Source: an uncultured Eubacteriales bacterium (GTDB lineage: Bacteria; Bacillota_A; Clostridia; Oscillospirales; CAG-272). Taken from it: a stretch of DNA of 5,647 bases. The notes below the pieces were generated by a model. The model was not told where the DNA came from and ran no database searches. It was given only the letters and a program-made list of their open reading frames with translations. Position numbers and translations under genes: made by a program. The DNA lies in contig USKS01000117.1 of assembly GCA_900555345.1 (NCBI GenBank), positions 1 through 5,647 of the forward strand. The letters are read 5' to 3'. Shown in pieces: positions 1 through 4,189 of the stretch. Position 1 is the stretch's first letter; each line of letters starts with the position of its first letter.

Positions 1-1265
1 AAAATGCTGTTGCATAGCTCCATGATCATGGGCACGGAAACCTCGCGGCGAAGTTTTGAGTATATTGCCGAAAGCACCGTGCGCTGGCGCTGTGTGCGCT
101 CGTAGTCCGCGTTGCCGATATAGCGGATGCGGCAGTATGCCGCGGTCGCCGCGCCGTCAAGGTGATTCATACCCTCCACCGTGCGGTGCCCCCAGTTTTT
201 CAGCTGGCTTGCTTCCTCGGCGTTAAGATATATGTCAACGCCGCCCACGATATCCACCGCCGCATCGAATCCCGTGAAATCGACCTCCGCAAAGTGGTCG
301 ATGGCAACGCCGAAATTCTTTTCGATGGTCTCCTTGAGAAGATCGTAGCCGCCGAAAGCATACGCGGCGTTTATCCTGTTGTCGGAATATCCGGGGATCT
401 GAACGTACATATCTCTCATGAGAGAGGTTATCTTGAGCTTTTTGTCGTTGGAGTTTATGGTCAGAATGATCATTGTGTCCGAGCGGCCGCGCTGACCGGG
501 CACACGCGTATCCTGCCCGATAAGCAGAATATTCGTAATGCCGCTTTTGGACATAACGTTCGTGTCCTTATCCCAGTCGATATCGCCGGGGGTCACAACG
601 TCGTATCCGCCGGCGTTGGCGTCGGTCTCGAAATCCTCGTCGTCGGGGTCTACTTTGTCGACGGAATCGGGGTCATATCTCGATATGAGAGAAAGCTTTG
701 CCTGCAAAAACACAAACGCGCCGCCCGCGCAGAGAAGCACTGCCGCGAGTATGATAATAATAACTCTTGCAAGTACGGGCAGCCTGCGCTTTTTCTTTTT
801 ATCGTCGCTGTGAGAGTTCTCGTGGGTAAGGTCGCCGTGCTTTGCGGCTGAAATGTCGCTTGTGTCGCAAACGCCCTCGGTGCGGGGAGCGTCCGAAGAA
901 TGCCTGCGGCTGCCGCTTTCGTGATGCCTGCGGGAGTCTTTACGCTTGCCGTCGCCGCTTTCTTTACGGCGGCTCTCTCCGTGCGATGAGCGATGAGAGC
1001 CTGACTCGCGTCGGCTTCGCGATGAGCGGCTGCGTCCGGAGCTTTCGTGAGAGTGCCCGTCATGGTCCGTATGGTGATGTCGGTGCTCTTCGCCGCTGTG
1101 ATGCTGCCCGTCGGCGGGATCGCCTTCCGCCTTTTCAACGGGAATATCCGTCATGAAAAAGCTGTCGCTTTGCGTATCGTCCGCCGCAGTGACGGGCGGG
1201 GGCTCATGTGACCGGCTGTTTTCCGTATCCGAAAGACTGAAATTATTGTCTCTTTCGTCTGCCAT
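1..1265 (-). CDS. LCP (LytR-CpsA-Psr) family cell-wall glycopolymer ligase, 3' end cut by window edge
   Basis: LCP proteins sit in the membrane and transfer undecaprenyl-pyrophosphate-linked glycopolymers, such as teichoic acids or capsule, onto peptidoglycan. The 421 visible residues read without a stop to the left edge. Residues 1-161 are a hydrophilic cytoplasmic tail with a His cluster (55-73), a Ser/Arg block (77-124) and a KKKKRR stop-transfer patch (156-161). Residues about 162-187 form one membrane helix. The LCP domain starts near 243: NILLIGQDTR (245-254), RSDTM (261-265), SLMRDMY (281-287), an NRINAAYAFGG stretch (296-306), VGGVDIYL (340-347) and CRIRYIGNADYERTQRQR (378-395). The Asp and Arg residues of these motifs (D252, R254, D263, R284, D285, R379, R381, R390) fit the family's metal and pyrophosphate site. 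The ATG at 1265 follows a strong Shine-Dalgarno site. The end of the domain and any C-terminal extension are missing. The family call is secure; which polymer it attaches cannot be told. The long tail is unusual, as LCP cytoplasmic segments are generally short. Confidence 0.93.
   Translation of the reverse strand, partial: MADERDNNFSLSDTENSRSHEPPPVTAADDTQSDSFFMTDIPVEKAEGDPADGQHHSGEEHRHHHTDHDGHSHESSGRSRSSRSRRESGSHRSSHGESRRKESGDGKRKDSRRHHESGSRRHSSDAPRTEGVCDTSDISAAKHGDLTHENSHSDDKKKKRRLPVLARVIIIILAAVLLCAGGAFVFLQAKLSLISRYDPDSVDKVDPDDEDFETDANAGGYDVVTPGDIDWDKDTNVMSKSGITNILLIGQDTRVPGQRGRSDTMIILTINSNDKKLKITSLMRDMYVQIPGYSDNRINAAYAFGGYDLLKETIEKNFGVAIDHFAEVDFTGFDAAVDIVGGVDIYLNAEEASQLKNWGHRTVEGMNHLDGAATAAYCRIRYIGNADYERTQRQRTVLSAIYSKLRREVSVPMIMELCNSI
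894..1037 (-). other. Ser/Arg-rich low-complexity segment of the LCP protein tail
   Basis: Residues 77-124 of the LCP protein are 13 Arg and 15 Ser out of 48, with the rest mostly Gly, His, Glu, Lys and Asp. The motif R-R-x(0-2)-E-S-G recurs (RRESGS, RRKESGDG, RRHHESGS). It lies before the membrane helix, so it is predicted to be cytoplasmic and disordered. Such a segment could bind nucleic acid or acidic lipid, or be phosphorylated on Ser; the sequence alone does not decide. Confidence 0.8.
1047..1103 (-). other. His-rich cluster in the LCP protein tail
   Basis: Residues 55-73 of the LCP protein contain 9 His in 19 positions, mixed with Glu, Asp and Ser. A cluster of this kind can bind Zn, Ni or Cu ions. 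It lies on the predicted cytoplasmic side, about 90 residues before the membrane helix. Metal binding is inferred from composition only. Confidence 0.75.
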
Positions 1266-1270
1266 ATGTG

Positions 1271-1280
1271 CACATCCTTT
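1271..1280 (-). promoter_or_regulatory. Ribosome binding site of the LCP gene
   Basis: The minus strand reads AAAGGATGTG, nine of ten matches to AAAGGAGGTG, five bases before the ATG at 1265. It lies in the 25-base gap after the stop of the upstream gene and supports both the ATG choice and co-transcription. Confidence 0.8.
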
Positions 1281-1290
1281 CTCGGTTTTG

Positions 1291-2967
1291 TCAGGTGTCG
1301 GCACTTCTGTCGGGTGTGAGCGTGTTGGCACGCTTCAGCTTGAAGGAAACTTCTGCCTCCGCGTCTTTTGAGCCGTCCTCGACCGTTTTCGAGAATTTTA
1401 CCGATTTGGCGGAGGGCTTTTCAACACTGACATCGTATATATAATTCTCAATAAATGAGAGAGGTATCCATATATGCGAGCCGACGACCCGGCACGCGCC
1501 CGCCATTATGACCGACGTGCCGTTTACAACAGCGGTCTCCGAGCCGTTTCGGAATATAACGTACTCCTCGCGCCCGCTGCCCGCCGCAGTGTGATCCGCG
1601 GCATCTGCCGCCACATATCGCATAGCGTCAATGCTGCCGACCTCGGCAAGCCCCAGCCAGGCGGAAACGGTTGAAAAATCCGTGTAGCATATGCCGTGGT
1701 AATATGCCGAGGCTGCGCCCGCCGTAAAGCTGTGCAGCGTTTCCTTGCCGGAGACCATCGAGTATTCGATATTGTCGCCTCTGCCGCCGTTTTTGGAGTA
1801 GAAGTTCGCTCTGTACCACCAGAATGTGCAGAGGGAGCAGATTATGAGCATGATAAGAAGTCGGCGGGAGAATATTTTAATGCCGTAGAGGATAGCGGCG
1901 CCGACACTTCTGTCTTTCCTGCCGCCGTCCGCCTTTCTCCGTGCACCGTACGGGTCTGTGCCGCGCCCCTGCGGGGTGCGGTTTCTGCCCTGAGGGACTG
2001 CGCCCGCCGCGGTGCCTGCACCGCTGCGGTGCGGCGCGGTATTGCCCGGGTACGCGCCCGGGCGCGCCGTATCGGGGCGTGTGCCGCCTATGCGCGGATC
2101 GCCGCCGATGCCGTACTGTGCCGAACCTTCGGGCATTATCCATTGCGAGCGCGTACTGCCGTCGGTGCGCCTGCCGTTCTGATCGGCGCGGTGATGCTTT
2201 GGAGATGGAGCTGTGTTTTGGATTCTGCGTGTGCCCGCTTCGGTTGCGCGGGCATTTCTTGTCTGCGCATTGCTTGCCGCCGGGCGCATATTGCCGATCT
2301 GCCCGCGCCCGTGCGCGCCGTTATGATGCGGAGCAGTGCTTTGCCGCGGCTGCATACCGGGCTGCGGATGTCCTGATATTTGACGTGCGGCTGGCGAATT
2401 CGCGCGGGGCGCAGCATGCGCGTGGGCATTTGCCTGCTGTCCTCTTAACGCTCTGCCGTCAGATCCCGGAACGCTGCGGGCATCCGAGCGCATACTTGCG
2501 CCCTGCGCCGCGTAGAAGTTACCCGCACCCTGCGGTCGCGTTGCGCCGCCGGCCCTGTTTGCCGCCTGCACAGCGCCGTATGCGGCGCCTGAGCGGTTCG
2601 CCGCCTGAAAAGCTCCGTGTGCCGCGCCTGCCTGTCCGGGGACGCGGTTTGCTCTGCTTGGTGTGTTTTGCAAATTGCCGCCGTAGGGACGGTTCTCTGC
2701 ATACGGATGCCGCCGGGCACCGACGCGGGGCTGCGGGATCTGCTGTCTTGTTGTATCCGGAGCGGGGCGGACGGGTACGGGTCGCGGAGCTTTCCCCGCG
2801 GGCGCTGCCTGTCGGGGCGGCGTGTACGTGTATCCGCTCTGCGGCTCTGCGCCGAGCACGCTTCGCATTCTTGACGAGCGCTGCGGCTCGGGCTGCGGCT
2901 GCACATGACGCGGTCTTGACAAAGTTCCGTCTTCGTTTACAAACGGACGTTCGCTGTCTTGTCTCAC
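1291..2967 (-). CDS. Single-pass membrane protein with long disordered Pro/Gly/Ala/Gln/Arg-rich N-terminus and copper amine oxidase N-terminal-like (stalk) outer domain
   Basis: Function is unknown; 558 residues from a GTG start. Residues 1-368 are low-complexity and rich in Ala, Gly, Pro, Gln, Asn and Arg, with no Cys and only five Lys (59, 257, 345, 351, 364), so the positive charge is nearly all Arg. Residues about 369-386 form one membrane helix ending in FWWY, preceded by SRR, which puts the N-terminus inside and the C-terminus outside. Residues about 421-515 resemble the copper amine oxidase N-terminal-like domain common in clostridial surface proteins: an FSTVSAWLGL stretch (431-440), then AVVNGTSVIM (479-488) and IWIPLSFIENYI (499-510). 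The GTG at 2967 is preferred over the in-frame ATG at 3066 because it has a near-consensus Shine-Dalgarno site and the longer form would overlap the methyltransferase gene by 49 bases. It lies 25 bases upstream of the LCP gene, which suggests a role in wall or surface polymer assembly. The reading frame is secure, the domain call moderate. Confidence 0.85.
   Translation of the reverse strand: MRQDSERPFVNEDGTLSRPRHVQPQPEPQRSSRMRSVLGAEPQSGYTYTPPRQAAPAGKAPRPVPVRPAPDTTRQQIPQPRVGARRHPYAENRPYGGNLQNTPSRANRVPGQAGAAHGAFQAANRSGAAYGAVQAANRAGGATRPQGAGNFYAAQGASMRSDARSVPGSDGRALRGQQANAHAHAAPRANSPAARQISGHPQPGMQPRQSTAPHHNGAHGRGQIGNMRPAASNAQTRNARATEAGTRRIQNTAPSPKHHRADQNGRRTDGSTRSQWIMPEGSAQYGIGGDPRIGGTRPDTARPGAYPGNTAPHRSGAGTAAGAVPQGRNRTPQGRGTDPYGARRKADGGRKDRSVGAAILYGIKIFSRRLLIMLIICSLCTFWWYRANFYSKNGGRGDNIEYSMVSGKETLHSFTAGAASAYYHGICYTDFSTVSAWLGLAEVGSIDAMRYVAADAADHTAAGSGREEYVIFRNGSETAVVNGTSVIMAGACRVVGSHIWIPLSFIENYIYDVSVEKPSAKSVKFSKTVEDGSKDAEAEVSFKLKRANTLTPDRSADT
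1423..1707 (-). other. Copper amine oxidase N-terminal-like domain (outer domain of the membrane protein)
   Basis: Residues about 421-515 show the pattern of this family: a segment around TDFSTVSAWLGL with hydrophobic spacing, a strand ending in Glu and a phenylalanine (EEYVIFRNGS, 467-476), then V-x-N-G (481-483), and a strand with I-P-L-x-F-I-E (501-507). No copper ligands are implied; the name is historical and the domain is usually a wall-associated or stalk module. The match was judged by eye, not by a profile search. Confidence 0.5.
1864..2967 (-). other. Predicted disordered, Arg-rich, Lys-poor cytoplasmic region
   Basis: Residues 1-368 of the membrane protein lack hydrophobic stretches and Cys and consist mainly of Ala, Gly, Pro, Arg, Gln, Asn, Ser, Thr and His. 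Scattered aromatic residues (mostly Tyr) and many RG, RP and NR pairs resemble regions that bind RNA or form condensates. The membrane helix follows at once, so the whole region should lie in the cytoplasm. Confidence 0.7.
2551..2628 (-). repeat. Two tandem 39-base units encoding a 13-residue repeat
   Basis: Residues 114-126 (GAAHGAFQAANRS) and 127-139 (GAAYGAVQAANRA) are adjacent copies, encoded by 2590-2628 and 2551-2589. The DNA copies match at roughly three quarters of positions, so this is an old in-frame duplication. A degenerate third copy may follow (GGATRPQGAG). Confidence 0.75.
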
Positions 2968-2974
2968 GTATATG

Positions 2975-2984
2975 CACCGCCTTT
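2975..2984 (-). promoter_or_regulatory. Ribosome binding site that fixes the GTG start of the membrane protein
   Basis: The minus strand reads AAAGGCGGTG, one mismatch from AAAGGAGGTG, seven bases before the GTG at 2967. The same GAGAAAGG core precedes the LCP and iorB starts. This decides for the GTG over the ATG 99 bases upstream. Confidence 0.8.
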
Positions 2985-3017
2985 CTCCGGTTTGGTGGAT
3001 TTTCGGTATTTTCGCGA

Positions 3018-3572
3018 TTATTTCGTTTCGGCTATCATAAAATAGGGTGACTGGGGAGAGTTGCACATCTGAAATTTAGCAATGCACAGCTTATAGCGTG
3101 AAAGCTGCGAGAAATATTTCTGCAGCTCCTCTCCTTCCGCCTCTCCCTCGGGATGACCGGGGTATACAGCGACCATAAGTATGCTGTCGCGGTCCAGCAT
3201 GGAAAGGGCGGATTCAACGGCGGGCAGAGTGGTGCTTCTCATAGTGGTGAGAGCCTTGTTGCCGCTGCCGGGCATATATCCCAGATTGAACATACCCGCC
3301 TTTATGGGAGTTTTTACATACTCCTTTGCAAGGTGGTGCGAGGCGCACACGAGCCGCCAGTTTTCGGGGCAGTTCCACTGGCGCAGATTGCGCGCGGTGG
3401 ATTCGAGTGCCTTCGGCTGAATGTCAAAGGCGGTAACGCTGCCGAGCGGTCCTACGGTCTGCGAGAGAAATGCTGTGTCGTGACCGTTGCCCATGGTAAA
3501 GTCGCACGCCGTGTCGCCCTCGTGCAGATGGGAAAGTATAAAATACTTCTGCAGTGATAAAAGATCTACCAT
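3018..3572 (-). CDS. mnmM: YtqB/MnmM-family SAM-dependent methyltransferase (probable tRNA mnm5(s2)U34 methyltransferase)
   Basis: This 184-residue protein belongs to the class I methyltransferases annotated as putative rRNA methylases; Bacillus subtilis YtqB of this family was renamed MnmM after it was shown to methylate 5-aminomethyl-2-thiouridine at the tRNA wobble position. SAM motif I is DFTMGNGHDT (24-33), with the family-typical GNGHDT. FDIQ (49-52) ends strand 2 and would contact the SAM ribose. FNLGYMPGSGNK (95-106) is the family's N-L-G-Y-x-P-G motif, TT (114-115) follows, and VYPGHPEGEAEGEEL (136-150) is the conserved Y-P-G-H region near the active site. Length is normal for the family. 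The ATG lies four bases after the iorB stop, with only a weak ATAGG-like ribosome site inside iorB, so translation is probably coupled. The family call is strong; the tRNA substrate is transferred from the Bacillus enzyme. Confidence 0.88.
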   Translation of the reverse strand: MVDLLSLQKYFILSHLHEGDTACDFTMGNGHDTAFLSQTVGPLGSVTAFDIQPKALESTARNLRQWNCPENWRLVCASHHLAKEYVKTPIKAGMFNLGYMPGSGNKALTTMRSTTLPAVESALSMLDRDSILMVAVYPGHPEGEAEGEELQKYFSQLSRYKLCIAKFQMCNSPQSPYFMIAETK

Positions 3573-3576
3573 TGCA

Positions 3577-4155
3577 TCAGCCTATTTTTGCGGTTGCGGC
3601 GTCAAACGCGCGCAGGTTTATCTCTCTTGCTTTTGCGGGCACGCAGTCCTCGACCGCTTTTCTCAGAACGTCAGCGTCAAAGCCGAGCACATGGGCGGCA
3701 AGACCGATAAGCGCAACGTTCGCAGCTTTTTCACTGCCTGCCTCGGCGGCGATAGCGGCGGCGTCCTCCGCGACGAGCTTTACGCCCAGCGCTCTTATTT
3801 TTTCGTCAATTTCTTCGGGATACTTTGCCGCGCCCGTGATGACGGGCATGGGATTTATCTTCTGCGTGCCGGTAACGATGGTTCCGCCCGTGCGCAGATA
3901 GGGAAGCCAGCGGGCAGCCTCAAGCATTTCAAATGAGAGGATAACATCCGCTTCGCCCTCGCATATAACGGGGGAGGCAACGCCCTCGCCGTAGCGGACG
4001 TATGTAACAACGCTGCCGCCGCGCTGACTCATGCCGTGGACCTCGGAGACTTTTACGTCATATCCGCTTGCCATTGCGGCAGCACCGAGAATGCGGCTGG
4101 CGAGCAGAGAGCCCTGACCGCCGACGCCGACTATCATTATATTTTTCGTTTCCAT
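3577..4155 (-). CDS. iorB: Indolepyruvate:ferredoxin oxidoreductase, beta subunit
   Basis: IorB is the small subunit of indolepyruvate:ferredoxin oxidoreductase and carries the pyruvate oxidoreductase gamma-type domain. With IorA it oxidatively decarboxylates arylpyruvates from Trp, Phe and Tyr to aryl-acetyl-CoA and passes electrons to ferredoxin in the cytoplasm. The 192 residues match the family's usual length. Near the start is the glycine-rich GVGGQG (10-15), followed by SEVHGMSQRGGSV (37-49), the hallmark of this family. Later stretches are ADVILSFEMLEAARWLPYL (69-87) and NVALIGLAAHVLGFD (146-160). The ATG at 4155 follows an AAAGG ribosome site by 10 bases and lies 34 bases after the iorA stop, the normal iorA-iorB order. 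The gene that often follows in other organisms, a phenylacetate-CoA ligase, is not here; a methyltransferase gene follows at 4 bases. Confidence 0.95.
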   Translation of the reverse strand: METKNIMIVGVGGQGSLLASRILGAAAMASGYDVKVSEVHGMSQRGGSVVTYVRYGEGVASPVICEGEADVILSFEMLEAARWLPYLRTGGTIVTGTQKINPMPVITGAAKYPEEIDEKIRALGVKLVAEDAAAIAAEAGSEKAANVALIGLAAHVLGFDADVLRKAVEDCVPAKAREINLRAFDAATAKIG

Positions 4156-4165
4156 AATATCTATG

Positions 4166-4170
4166 CCTTT
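4166..4170 (-). promoter_or_regulatory. Ribosome binding site of iorB
   Basis: The minus strand reads AAAGG within GAGAAAGG, 10 bases before the iorB ATG, inside the 34-base gap after iorA. It shares the GAGAAAGG core with the sites of the two envelope genes. Confidence 0.65.
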
Positions 4171-4189
4171 CTCAGCTTATCTCTGTATG

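Noticed and set aside
162..851. Open frame of 229 codons on the plus strand
   Set aside because: It is the complement of the LCP gene, whose minus-strand frame carries all the family motifs.
650..1138. Open frame of 162 codons on the minus strand in another frame
   Set aside because: It overlaps the LCP tail out of frame, is Ala/Thr-rich with no domain, and the LCP frame runs through without a stop. No frameshift is needed.
2035..2080. GC-rich palindromic CCCGGG-containing stretches that could look like a regulatory hairpin
   Set aside because: They lie within the coding tail and follow from Arg-Pro-Gly codons; there is no T-rich tract after them.
2968..3017. Possible internal promoter or terminator in the largest gap
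   Set aside because: Apart from the ribosome site at its downstream end I see no inverted repeat with a T tract and no convincing -35/-10 pair.
1941..3050. Open frame of 369 codons on the plus strand
   Set aside because: It is antisense to the Ala/Gly/Pro/Arg-rich tail; GC-rich codons leave few stops in the opposite frame. The product is Cys/Arg-rich with no recognisable domain, and the minus-strand frame has a ribosome site, a membrane helix and a folded domain.
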